A stretch of DNA of 64,000 nt from Streptomyces justiciae (lineage in GTDB: Bacteria > Actinomycetota > Actinomycetes > Streptomycetales > Streptomycetaceae), in NCBI RefSeq assembly GCF_015163075.1, contig NZ_JADDXU010000003.1, forward strand, positions 62,001 to 126,000. Reading direction: 5' to 3'. The notes beneath the pieces are model-generated. The model saw only the letters and a list, made by a program, of their open reading frames with translations. It did not search any database and was not told where the DNA came from. The first letter of the stretch is position 1. Every line of letters starts with the position of its first letter. Below, piece after piece: positions 26,790-33,972 of the stretch. Made by a program: the position numbers and the translations under genes.

Positions 26790-27650
26790 TCAGGAGAGCT
26801 GGAGGAGACCCCGCAGAAGATCCCGGCTCTCGTCCGGACCCGGGCTGTCCTGCTGGAGCTCCTTGAGGGCGGTCTCGTACTGGGCGACGTCCTCGCGCTT
26901 GTCCAGGTAGAGGGCGCTGGTGAGCTGCTCCAGATAGACCACGTCGGTGAGGTCGGACTCCGAGAAGCTCAGGATCGTGAACGCGCCGCTCTCGCCCGAG
27001 TGCCCGCCGAAGCTGAACGGCATGATCTGGAGCCGCACGTTGGGGCGCTCGGAGATCTCGATGAGGTGCTGGAGCTGCCCCCGCATCACCTCGCGGTCGC
27101 CGTAGGGGCGGCGCAGCGCGGCCTCGTCGAGGACGATGTGGAAGTCGGGAGCGTTCTCGGCGACGAGGTACTTCTGCCGCTCCAGGCGCAGCGCCACCCG
27201 CCGCTCGACGTCGGCCTCGCTCGCGCCCTTCATGCCGCGCCGGACGACTGCACGTGCATACGCCTCGGTCTGCAGCAGACCGTGCACGAACTGCACCTCG
27301 TACGCGCGGATGAGGTTCGCCGCGCCCTCCAGACCCACATAGGTGGGGAACCAGCTCGGCAGGACGTCGGAGTAACTGTGCCACCAGCCCGCCACGTTGG
27401 CCTCGCGGGCGAGGGAGAGCAGCGACATGCGCTCGGCCTCGTCCGTGATGCCGTACAACGTCAGGAGGTCCTCGACGTCCCTGGTCTTGAAGCTCACCCG
27501 GCCCAACTCCATCCGGCTGATCTTCGACTCGGAGGCGCGGATGGAGTAGCCCGCGGCCTCGCGCGTGATCCCCCGCGCCTCACGCAGTCGCCTGAGTTGT
27601 GATCCGAGCAGCATGCGCCGCACCACCGATCCCGGCTCTCCCGCGCTCAC
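26790..27650 (-). CDS. XRE-family regulator with DUF5753 domain
   Basis: 286 residues. Helix-turn-helix at about 13-65 (LGSQLRRLREARGITREAAG...ASESKISRMELGRVSF), then the DUF5753 domain (WWHSYSDVLPSWFPTYVGLEGAANLIRAYE-like region, QTEAYARAVVRRG, late SGAFTILSF...DVVYLEQL), a Streptomyces-specific effector region. Such proteins pair with small DUF397 proteins, and one lies 0.9 kb away. GTG 27650 is chosen for GGGGAGG 9 nt upstream. Divergent from the HATPase gene. Confidence 0.9.
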   Translation of the reverse strand: MSAGEPGSVVRRMLLGSQLRRLREARGITREAAGYSIRASESKISRMELGRVSFKTRDVEDLLTLYGITDEAERMSLLSLAREANVAGWWHSYSDVLPSWFPTYVGLEGAANLIRAYEVQFVHGLLQTEAYARAVVRRGMKGASEADVERRVALRLERQKYLVAENAPDFHIVLDEAALRRPYGDREVMRGQLQHLIEISERPNVRLQIMPFSFGGHSGESGAFTILSFSESDLTDVVYLEQLTSALYLDKREDVAQYETALKELQQDSPGPDESRDLLRGLLQLS

Positions 27651-27844
27651 GTTCGCCAGCCTCCCCAACCGTCTTCAGGGGCCGAAGTCTGCCACTAAAA
27701 CACTTCGAGCTGTACTCGTCCGATTACAGAGATGGAAAGAAGCCAAAGATTCCACACAGGAGGAGGCGGCGAGAAGGCAAGAGAGAGAAGGAAGTTGGCG
27801 GAAAAAATGCCCAACAAGCGGTACGGCACCGTCCAATTCGGTCA

Positions 27845-27875
27845 CGTGCACGTGCATCTGCACCTTGCATCTGCA
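27845..27875. promoter_or_regulatory. Twin TGCATCTGCA operator upstream of the HATPase gene
   Basis: TGCATCTGCA occurs at 27853-27862 and 27866-27875 (13 bp apart). CGTGCACGTGCATCTGC (27845-27861) is repeated exactly, inverted, at 28900-28916 in front of the DUF397 gene. It lies about 75-100 bp before the HATPase start. Confidence 0.6.
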
Positions 27876-27947
27876 CCACACATCCGAAACCATGGTCCCG
27901 CGCAACCGCTGCATCGCAACGACCGCGAGTTCCCGGGAGTGCCTCGC

Positions 27948-28454
27948 ATGGGGATGAATGGATCGACCATGCTCGAGCCGTTACGGCAGGGCCTTCCGCC
28001 GCTGGATCCCACGGCCGTGTCCAACGCCGCCTCCTGCGCTCTGCCCGCCCGCTACGAAGCGGTGCGCGAGGCACGGCAGTTCACCCGCAGAACACTCGAC
28101 CAGTGGGACATCGGCGACCGTTTCGACGACGTCTGTCTCGTGGTCTCCGAACTGGTCACCAACGCCCTGCGGCACGGACTGCCGTCGAGCAGCGGCCACG
28201 CCCCCGACCAGATCCCGCCGGTGCGGCTGCATCTGATGCGCTGGACGGACCGGCTGGTGTGCGCGGTGCGCGACCCCAGCCACGACAGTCCGGTGGCGCG
28301 CGACTCGGACGACTTCTCGGCGGAATCCGGCCGCGGCCTGTTCCTCGTCGACTCCTTCGCCGACAGCTGGGGCTGGCACCCGCTGGCCGGCACCCTCAAC
28401 GGCAAGGTCGTCTGGGCCCTGTTCCTGCTCCAGCCGCGGGAATCCGCCGAGTGA
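27948..28454 (+). CDS. HATPase (anti-sigma/SpoIIAB-like) protein with a TTA codon
   Basis: 168 residues. GHKL ATPase fold: N-box VVSELVTNALRHG, a shortened D-box/G1 (VCAVRDPSHDSP) and the GRGLFLVDSFADSWGW G2-type motif. This single-domain form is common in Streptomyces next to XRE/DUF397 genes and may act as a kinase or inhibitor of sigma/anti-sigma partners. Codon 12 is TTA (27981-27983), so translation should depend on the bldA leucyl-tRNA. ATG 27948 has GGGAG 9 nt upstream. Confidence 0.88.
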   Translation: MGMNGSTMLEPLRQGLPPLDPTAVSNAASCALPARYEAVREARQFTRRTLDQWDIGDRFDDVCLVVSELVTNALRHGLPSSSGHAPDQIPPVRLHLMRWTDRLVCAVRDPSHDSPVARDSDDFSAESGRGLFLVDSFADSWGWHPLAGTLNGKVVWALFLLQPRESAE

Positions 28455-28546
28455 GGCCCCGCGGCGTTTTTCGACGCCGCGGTTCTACGCGCGTCACCGC
28501 CCGTAGAGAGCCGGTAACCCCGGGGTGACCGGGGTATCCGTCGCCC

Positions 28547-28807
28547 TCAGCCGGCTATCAGGTGGTCGAACTCGCCGTCCTTGACGCCGAGGAGCATCGC
28601 CTCGATCTCCGCGCGCGTGTAGACGAGCGCCGGACCGTCCGGGAAGCGCGAGTTGCGCATGGCCACGCCGCCGTCGGGCAGCCGCGCGAACTCGACACAT
28701 GAACCCTGCGAGTTGCTGTGCCGGCTCTTCTGCCAGGCCACCCCGCTCAGATCCGTGGCCGCCATGCCGTTGTACACGTCCATGCCGTTGTACACGTCGT
28801 GGTCCAC
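28547..28807 (-). CDS. DUF397 small protein
   Basis: 86 residues. The core SGVAWQKSRHSNSQGSCVEFA, VAMRNSRFPDGPALVYTRAEI, then AMLLGVKDGEFDHL is DUF397. These proteins are cognate partners of XRE/DUF5753 regulators in Streptomyces development and secondary metabolism. GTG 28807 has GGGGAGCG close upstream. Unusual feature: its N-terminus contains DVYNGM twice, from an exact 18-bp tandem duplication. Confidence 0.87.
   Translation of the reverse strand: MDHDVYNGMDVYNGMAATDLSGVAWQKSRHSNSQGSCVEFARLPDGGVAMRNSRFPDGPALVYTRAEIEAMLLGVKDGEFDHLIAG
28763..28798. repeat. Exact 18-bp tandem duplication inside the DUF397 gene
   Basis: CATGCCGTTGTACACGTC is present at 28763-28780 and again at 28781-28798, adding six residues in frame near the N-terminus. 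A recent slippage or copy-number-variable site. Confidence 0.9.
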
Positions 28808-28886
28808 AGGTCGCTCCCCGGTGGTGCGGTGGCCTTGGGGCCATTGATGCAATGGTCAACTGGTCCGGATCATAGCTCTGTTCACG

Positions 28887-28916
28887 TGCAGATGCATGAG
28901 CAGATGCACGTGCACG
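28887..28916. promoter_or_regulatory. Twin TGCAGATGCA operator upstream of the DUF397 gene
   Basis: TGCAGATGCA at 28887-28896 and GCAGATGCA at 28900-28908 (again 13 bp apart), continuing into CACGTGCACG. This is the inverted counterpart of the 27845-27875 site and lies about 80-110 bp upstream of the DUF397 start, as expected for a shared regulator. Confidence 0.6.
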
Positions 28917-28955
28917 CGGGGTGTTCCCGTGGTTACAGATGTGACGTACGTGCCG

Positions 28956-29417
28956 CTACATCCGTTCCAGCGCATCCCCCAGGGCCCGCATCACATGCGA
29001 TCTCCAGCCCCCGTCCATGATCGTCCGGGCCATCAGCTGTGCGGGGTCGTCGGGGTCGAATCCCTCGTGTACTAGGAAGAGACGCGTTCCACGCCCTTCC
29101 TGTTCCAACTTCCACGTGATGGTCCAGTCGGCGGAGTTGGCGGGATCGGTGTCGGTCCAGCGGACGCTCAGCATCCGTTCCGGCTGAAAACCGAGAACCT
29201 CCACGTCGACCGTGCCGGAGAAGTTGGTGTTGGGCCGGGGGACGGACGTCATCGTGTACCGGTGACCGACCTCGAGACGAAACGCCTCGGTCCCTTGCAT
29301 CTGCCACTGCACGAGCAGCTCGGGCTCGGTGAGGGCGCGCCACACCTTGGCGGGCGGGTGCGGGAAGAACTGGTCGACGCGGATGACGGTGAGGTCGTCG
29401 TCAGGGGTGGCGTTCAT
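28956..29417 (-). CDS. SRPBCC/AHSA1-domain protein
   Basis: 153 residues. START/Bet-v1-like fold: VDQFFPHPPAKVWRALTEPELLVQW at the start, a central DVEVLGFQPERMLSVRW sheet and the C-terminal helix GGWRSHVMRALGDALE. The family binds hydrophobic ligands; SRPBCC genes paired with an ArsR-type regulator are common in actinobacteria. The ATG overlaps the regulator's stop by 4 nt. Confidence 0.9.
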   Translation of the reverse strand: MNATPDDDLTVIRVDQFFPHPPAKVWRALTEPELLVQWQMQGTEAFRLEVGHRYTMTSVPRPNTNFSGTVDVEVLGFQPERMLSVRWTDTDPANSADWTITWKLEQEGRGTRLFLVHEGFDPDDPAQLMARTIMDGGWRSHVMRALGDALERM

Positions 29418-29764
29418 GACGCGTCATCGTCGGGCATGCGGTCGAGCAGCTCGCCCAACCCCTTCAGCCGGTCGCGCCAGAACCGCTCGTACGGGTGGAG
29501 CCAGTCCTGCACCTCGGCGAGCGGGGCCGCCTCCAGGCGGTAGATACGCTGCCGACCGGAGCGCTGCTCGGAGACGAGGCCGGCGTCGCGCAGCACCTTG
29601 AGGTGCTCGGAGAGGCTCGGGCGGGCCATGTCGAAGTGGGCGGCGAGGGCCTGCACGGGCTGCGGGCCGCCGTCACGCAGGAGCCGCAGCACCTCGCGGC
29701 GCACGGAGTTGGCGAGCGCGGCGAAGACGCGGTCGTTCGCGGCGGCGGTACCCGTCCCGTTCAT
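29414..29764 (-). CDS. ArsR-family winged-helix regulator
   Basis: 116 residues. DRVFAALANSVRREVLRLLRDG followed by the recognition helix MARPSLSEHLKVLRDAGLVSEQRSGRQRIYRL. There is no Cys-rich metal motif, so it is the non-metal subtype associated with SRPBCC genes. The final acidic tail follows an amphipathic helix that may be the dimer interface. Coupled to the SRPBCC gene (ATGA); 7 nt after the VOC gene, so all three form one operon. Confidence 0.91.
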   Translation of the reverse strand: MNGTGTAAANDRVFAALANSVRREVLRLLRDGGPQPVQALAAHFDMARPSLSEHLKVLRDAGLVSEQRSGRQRIYRLEAAPLAEVQDWLHPYERFWRDRLKGLGELLDRMPDDDAS

Positions 29765-29771
29765 GGCGAGG

Positions 29772-30146
29772 TCAGAAGCCTTCCTTCTCCGTCAGCAGCA
29801 TCAGACCGTTGCCGTCGGGGTCCGTGAAGGCGGCCATGCGGCCCCAGGGGAGCTCGTCAGGACCCTGCACGGACACACCGGCCTCGGCGAGGCGCGCGCA
29901 GTCGGCGTCGACATCGGTCGTCACCAACATGATCCCCCGGGCCGAACCGGGCTCGAAGCCACCCATCCCGGGGCCGGAGAGAGTGAAGACGGTCTGCGCG
30001 CCCTCAGGGGCGACCTGGAGCCAGCGGCCCTGGGGCATGTCCCGGTCGGCGGTGACGGTCATGCCGAGGATGTCGATGTAGAAGCGCAGGGCGCGGTCCT
30101 GGTCGGAGACGGGGAGGGTGACGAAGGAGGCGTGTGTGATGGTCAT
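29772..30146 (-). CDS. VOC/glyoxalase-like protein
   Basis: 124 residues, one vicinal-oxygen-chelate domain in two half-modules: ITHASFVTLPVSDQDRALRFYIDILGM and a second FTDPDGNGLMLL. A typical small stand-alone VOC protein; substrate unknown. ATG 30146 is used; a GTG at 30155 also exists. First gene of the VOC-arsR-SRPBCC operon, starting only 11 bp after a 21-bp inverted repeat. Confidence 0.86.
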   Translation of the reverse strand: MTITHASFVTLPVSDQDRALRFYIDILGMTVTADRDMPQGRWLQVAPEGAQTVFTLSGPGMGGFEPGSARGIMLVTTDVDADCARLAEAGVSVQGPDELPWGRMAAFTDPDGNGLMLLTEKEGF

Positions 30147-30156
30147 GCGGAACACG

Positions 30157-30205
30157 ATAGGTAGGAGTTTCCCTACGCGTCAAACGTAGGGAAACTCCTA
30201 CCTAT
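30157..30205. terminator. 21-bp perfect inverted repeat between rpsR2 and the VOC gene
   Basis: 30157-30177 is the exact reverse complement of 30185-30205, with loop CGTCAAA. It starts 7 bp after the rpsR2 stop, so it ends the zinc-starvation operon. Its other edge is only 11 bp before the VOC start, so it must also form in, or overlap, the VOC leader. Confidence 0.75.
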
Positions 30206-30211
30206 GGCTGC

Positions 30212-30448
30212 TCACCTGGCGCTGGAGTACGGCAGCAGCGCCATCTCCCGGGCGTTCTTGATGGCGCGGGCGAGCTGTCGCTGCTGCTGGGCGGTGACGC
30301 GGGTGACGCGACGGCTGCGGATCTTGCCGCGGTCGGAGATGAACTTCCGCAGCAGGTCGGTGTCCTTGTAGTCGATGTAGGTGATCCCGGCGGCGTCCAG
30401 CGGGTTGGGCCGGGACTTGAGGGGCTTGCGGTCGCTCTTACGAGGCAT
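30212..30448 (-). CDS. rpsR2: Ribosomal protein bS18, zinc-independent paralogue
   Basis: 78 residues, no cysteine. [42 protein letters not shown] is the S18 core and [18 protein letters not shown] the C-terminal helix. Last gene of a Zur-type operon, overlapping the CobW stop by 1 nt. Such copies replace zinc-containing ribosomal proteins when zinc is short. Confidence 0.95.
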   Translation of the reverse strand: MPRKSDRKPLKSRPNPLDAAGITYIDYKDTDLLRKFISDRGKIRSRRVTRVTAQQQRQLARAIKNAREMALLPYSSAR

Positions 30449-31737
30449 CAGACCTCCAGGAGGGTGTCGAAGGCGGGCGGCAACTGCTTCCAGGCACTGC
30501 GGCCCGCGGCGTACTCGGCATCGGTCAACAGGCAGGACTCCAGCAGCCGTTCGAGTCCGTCGCGGTCGAGGGCGGGGGACGTGAACACCAGGTGCTGGCA
30601 GCAGTCGCCGTGCTCGGGGTGCCAGTCCAGCGCGGCGGCGGCACGGCGCACCGGCGGGACCATGTCCCAGGCCGCGTCGGGGAGGGAAGCGAGCCAGGGC
30701 CCGACGCTCTCCACGCACAGCGCGCCCCCGGCCGCGTCCCAGTGCAGCAGGGTGTCCGGCCGGTCCGCGAGCCAGAACCGGCCCCGGCTGCGGGCGGCGG
30801 CACAGGTGATGTCCTCCAGCGCCTCGTACAGCCGCTCCGGGTGGAAGGGCCGGTCCCGGTGCCATACGAGGGTGGAGACGCCGTGCGCGTCGGCCTCGGC
30901 GGGCAGCAGGGCGCAGGCGGGGTGCTGGGCCGCGGCGGCGGCTTCGACGTCGAAACCGGCGAGGGCGGCCTGGGCAAGGGGGGAGAGGGAGGCGGTGTTC
31001 CTGCCCGGGGTCGGCTCGGCGGGGTGTGCCGGTGGGGTCGGGTCGGCGGACTGTGCCGGTGGGGTCGGCTCGGCAGACCGTCCCGCTGGCGTCGGCTCCC
31101 CCGGCGTCCCGCCCCACGCCGCGGAAGGCGCCGCGCCCGCCAGGTCGCCGGGGCCGATCGGGACCTGGCGGGCTGTCGGGTGGAGTTGGGACAGGAGTTC
31201 GCGGTCCTCGTCGTCGGCCTCCTCCGAGTCGGTCACGGCGAGGACGGGGGCGTACTCCAGCTGGCGGGCGAAGGTGTCGGCGATCGTGCGCTGGTCGGTC
31301 GCGGCCGCGGCGAGGCCGCGCTCGGCGAGGTCGTCGCCGTTGCCGAGGTAGGGCAGGACCAGCGCCGGGTCCACGGCGGTGATCACACCGGTGACCGTGA
31401 GGCCGCCGGCGGCCACCACCTCCGCCATGGCCTTGGGTTCGACGGAGTCCCACAGCTCGACGATCGCGAGCCGCGTCGTCCCGTCGTCCGCGAGGCGCCG
31501 CAGCTCGGGCACCAGGTCTTCCCGCAGCGCACAGCACGCGCAGTCGTTGACCAGGGGCGTCTCCCCGGCGGACAACAGACCGGAGGCGTCGCGCACGGTC
31601 CGCACCACCGTGCCCGCCGCCGCCGTCGCCAGGTCGTGGTGGAGTACGACGCTGCCGGGGACGTCGGCGAGGAGCCGCTCGACGGCCGCCTTACGGGCGT
31701 CGGCGTGCAGCCCGCCGACGATCACGACCGAGAGCAT
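30448..31737 (-). CDS. CobW/COG0523 GTPase (zinc metallochaperone type)
   Basis: 429 residues. The G3E GTPase domain starts [19 protein letters not shown]: the P-loop is degenerate, lacking a canonical GxxGxGK. The CxCC-type metal motif appears as CACC ([12 protein letters not shown]). The middle (about 235-285) is a repeat-rich Pro/Thr/Ala linker with PTPPA units. The C-terminal CobW_C domain contains [18 protein letters not shown]. Between rpmE2 and rpsR2 under one Zur-type box, so it likely delivers or economises zinc. The altered P-loop makes GTPase activity doubtful. Confidence 0.88.
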   Translation of the reverse strand: MLSVVIVGGLHADARKAAVERLLADVPGSVVLHHDLATAAAGTVVRTVRDASGLLSAGETPLVNDCACCALREDLVPELRRLADDGTTRLAIVELWDSVEPKAMAEVVAAGGLTVTGVITAVDPALVLPYLGNGDDLAERGLAAAATDQRTIADTFARQLEYAPVLAVTDSEEADDEDRELLSQLHPTARQVPIGPGDLAGAAPSAAWGGTPGEPTPAGRSAEPTPPAQSADPTPPAHPAEPTPGRNTASLSPLAQAALAGFDVEAAAAAQHPACALLPAEADAHGVSTLVWHRDRPFHPERLYEALEDITCAAARSRGRFWLADRPDTLLHWDAAGGALCVESVGPWLASLPDAAWDMVPPVRRAAAALDWHPEHGDCCQHLVFTSPALDRDGLERLLESCLLTDAEYAAGRSAWKQLPPAFDTLLEV

Positions 31738-31994
31738 CAGCCCCGCTCCCCCGACCGCCCGTACCGCCGCTCGAAGCGCTCCACGCGGCCCGCGGTGTCC
31801 AGGACCCGGGCGGTGCCGGTGTAGAAGGGGTGGCTGACGTTCGAGATCTCGACGTCCACGACCGGGTAGGTGTTGCCGTCCTCCCACTCGACCGTCTTCT
31901 CGCTCGTCATCGTCGAGCGGGTGAGGAAGGCGTAGTTCGCGGCCCGGTCCCGGAAGACGACGGGGCCGTACGACGGATGGATGTCCTTGCGCAT
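31737..31994 (-). CDS. rpmE2: Ribosomal protein bL31 type B (zinc-free)
   Basis: 85 residues, no cysteine. [44 protein letters not shown] is the type-B bL31 sequence. Overlaps the CobW start (TGATG). The Zur-repressed replacement for zinc-containing bL31. Confidence 0.96.
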   Translation of the reverse strand: MRKDIHPSYGPVVFRDRAANYAFLTRSTMTSEKTVEWEDGNTYPVVDVEISNVSHPFYTGTARVLDTAGRVERFERRYGRSGERG

Positions 31995-32002
31995 GGCGGA
32001 GG

Positions 32003-32167
32003 TCAGCGCTCCTCTCGGAAGTCGACGTGCCGGCCGACGACCGGGTCGTACTTGCGCAGCGTCATACGGTCCGGGTCGTTGCGGCGGTTCTTGCGGGTGA
32101 CGTAGGTGAAGCCGGTCCCGGCCGTGGACCGGAGCTTGATGACCGGGCGGAGTTCGTTGCGAGCCAT
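32003..32167 (-). CDS. rpmG2: Ribosomal protein bL33 (zinc-free)
   Basis: 54 residues: [19 protein letters not shown], then [14 protein letters not shown] and LRKYDP, the bL33 pattern without any cysteine. First gene of the leftward operon; the box at 32182-32202 is 15 bp upstream. Confidence 0.96.
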   Translation of the reverse strand: MARNELRPVIKLRSTAGTGFTYVTRKNRRNDPDRMTLRKYDPVVGRHVDFREER

Positions 32168-32181
32168 GCCGTGTATCTTAC

Positions 32182-32202
32182 TGAAAATGAATTCCATTTA
32201 CA
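32182..32202. promoter_or_regulatory. Zur-type box between two zinc-starvation operons
   Basis: Imperfect palindrome GAAAATG-N5-CATTTAC in an otherwise GC-rich gap of 63 bp between divergent rpmG2 and rpmB2. Position and AAATG/CATTT arms agree with Zur operators upstream of the same genes in other Streptomyces. One site probably controls both directions. Confidence 0.82.
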
Positions 32203-32230
32203 CAACTGCTTCGAGAGAGGTGCGTCACCC

Positions 32231-32467
32231 GTGTCCGCCCACTGCATGCTGACCGGCGCCCGGCCCGGCTTCGGCAACCGCATCTCCCACTCCCACCGGC
32301 GCACTTCACGCCGCTTCGACCCCAACATCCAGTCCAAGCGGTACTGGCTGCCCAGCGAGGGCCGGTACGTCCGGCTGCGGCTGAGCGCGAAGGGGATCAA
32401 GACCGTCGACACGATCGGCGTCGAGGCGGCCGTGGCGCGCATCCGCGCCCGGGGAGTGAGGATCTGA
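32231..32467 (+). CDS. rpmB2: Ribosomal protein bL28 paralogue
   Basis: 78 residues. [25 protein letters not shown] and a C-terminal [12 protein letters not shown] are typical of bL28. Only one Cys remains of the two CxxC pairs of zinc-binding forms. GTG 32231 with GAGAGG 11 nt upstream. The stop overlaps the rpsN2 ATG by 1 nt. Confidence 0.95.
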   Translation: MSAHCMLTGARPGFGNRISHSHRRTSRRFDPNIQSKRYWLPSEGRYVRLRLSAKGIKTVDTIGVEAAVARIRARGVRI

Positions 32468-32772
32468 TGGCCAAGAAGAGCAAGATCGCGAAGAACGAGA
32501 AGCGGCAGGAGATCGTCGCCCGGTACGCCGAGCGGCGGGCCGAGCTGAAGGAGATCATCCGGCGGCCGTCCTCGACCGACGCCGAACGGCTGGAGGCCCG
32601 GCGGGAGCTGGGCAGGCAGCCACGGGACGCCAGCGCCACCCGGGTGCGCAACCGTGACCAGGTGGACGGCCGGCCGCGCGGCTACTTCCGGGCCTTCGGC
32701 CTGTCCCGGGTGAGCCTGCGTGAGCAGGCGCACGCCGGGTACCTTCCGGGGGTCCGCAAGTCGTCCTGGTAG
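32467..32772 (+). CDS. rpsN2: Ribosomal protein uS14 (zinc-free, long form)
   Basis: 101 residues, no cysteine. [16 protein letters not shown]... [19 protein letters not shown] ... [19 protein letters not shown] is the long uS14 form. Co-transcribed with rpmB2 from the Zur-type box. Confidence 0.96.
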   Translation: MAKKSKIAKNEKRQEIVARYAERRAELKEIIRRPSSTDAERLEARRELGRQPRDASATRVRNRDQVDGRPRGYFRAFGLSRVSLREQAHAGYLPGVRKSSW

Positions 32773-32826
32773 CTTGCTGCGGTCGTAGCGTCCGCCCGTA
32801 ATCCGCTGATCCGCCAGGGAGCTTCC

Positions 32827-33324
32827 ATGACATCGGCTTCGGTGAACCTCTCGCGCACCGCGACGGCCGCGGCCATGGCTCTCGCGGGAGTCCTCGCCCT
32901 GGGCGCGTGCAGTTCGGACGGCGGTTCGGACTCCGACGACTCGACGCCGAGCGCGAGTGCCTCCGCCAGTGGTTCGACCGGCGGTTCGGCCTCCTCGTCC
33001 GCTTCCGCCTCCGGCGACCTCGCCGGCAGCTGGCTCACCACCGCCAAGGGCAAGGCCGTCGTCCTGATGGTCAACGGCACCGAGGCGGGGCTGTTCGCGA
33101 CCGGCGGGACCGTGTGCAGCGGGACCGCCCGCGAGGAGTCCGGGATGCAGATGATCCACCTCAAGTGCACGGACGGCAGCAAGGACCGGGCGACCGGGAT
33201 GATCGACTCCGTCGACAAGACCACCCTCAAGGTGACGTGGGAGGGCGGCCTCGGCGCGGAGACGTACACCAAGTCCGAGGGCGGCAAGCTGCCCTCGGGG
33301 CTGCCGACGGCCGGCCTGGGCTGA
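32827..33324 (+). CDS. Secreted lipoprotein, unknown function
   Basis: 165 residues. Signal peptide with lipobox LALGAC (mature Cys about residue 28), a Ser/Asp/Gly linker of about 35 residues, then a domain of about 100 residues beginning DLAGSWLTTAKGKAVVLMV. The GSW...T..G..V.L style suggests a lipocalin-like small beta-barrel, but I do not recognise a family. 54 nt after rpsN2 with its own ribosome site; whether it shares Zur control is open. Confidence 0.82.
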   Translation: MTSASVNLSRTATAAAMALAGVLALGACSSDGGSDSDDSTPSASASASGSTGGSASSSASASGDLAGSWLTTAKGKAVVLMVNGTEAGLFATGGTVCSGTAREESGMQMIHLKCTDGSKDRATGMIDSVDKTTLKVTWEGGLGAETYTKSEGGKLPSGLPTAGLG

Positions 33325-33429
33325 GCCGGGGATCGGCGGGGGCGGGCAACCGTCCCCCGGGCTCGTGCGTGATGATCCATGCACGAGCCTCAGCGGCACC
33401 ACGCCGCCCGGAGCATCCAAGGACCCACC

Positions 33430-33966
33430 ATGCGCGCCCTCCCTCTCGCCGCCGCCACCCTCGCCGCGGCCTTCCTGCTGACCGCCTGTTCCGACGACGA
33501 CAGCGGCAAGGACCCCGGCACCGGCGCCTCCGCCAAGGCCGGCGGCGCCTGCGCGATCGGCGAGATGGGCGTGCGGGTCGGCCCCGCCAACGCCGCCCCG
33601 GCCGCCGGCGACTCCGGCAACGTGCCGGTGACGATCACCAACAAGAGCGGCGCCAAGTGCACGCTGGGCGGCCTGCCCGGTGTGGACCTCGTCGCCGGCG
33701 GCACCACGGTGAGTGTGGAGTCCGACCCGGCCGCCACGGCCAGGAAGACGAGCCTGGCCAAGGGGGCCTCGATCTCCTTCACGCTCACCTATGTCCGGGG
33801 CGAGACGGGCGGCGACCGGAGCCTCGCCGTGACGAGCGCGGACTTCACCCTGCCGGGGTCCACCAAGACGTACGCCTTCAAGTGGTCGTACGGCGATGTC
33901 GCGCTGAAGAAGGACGGCCAGACCCCGGACGCCACGGTGTCCGGGTTCATGGCGTCCAGCGAGTGA
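33430..33966 (+). CDS. DUF4232-type lipoprotein
   Basis: 178 residues. Signal peptide with lipobox LLTACS. The mature part has CAIGEMGVRVGPAN...NVPVTITNKSGAKCTLGGLPGVDL, the two-Cys pattern of DUF4232, and ends VALKKDGQTPDATVSGF. Probably an extracellular immunoglobulin-like domain of unknown role. ATG 33430 follows AAGGA; an upstream ATG at 33379 would spoil the signal peptide. Confidence 0.85.
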   Translation: MRALPLAAATLAAAFLLTACSDDDSGKDPGTGASAKAGGACAIGEMGVRVGPANAAPAAGDSGNVPVTITNKSGAKCTLGGLPGVDLVAGGTTVSVESDPAATARKTSLAKGASISFTLTYVRGETGGDRSLAVTSADFTLPGSTKTYAFKWSYGDVALKKDGQTPDATVSGFMASSE

Positions 33967-33972
33967 CTCGGC

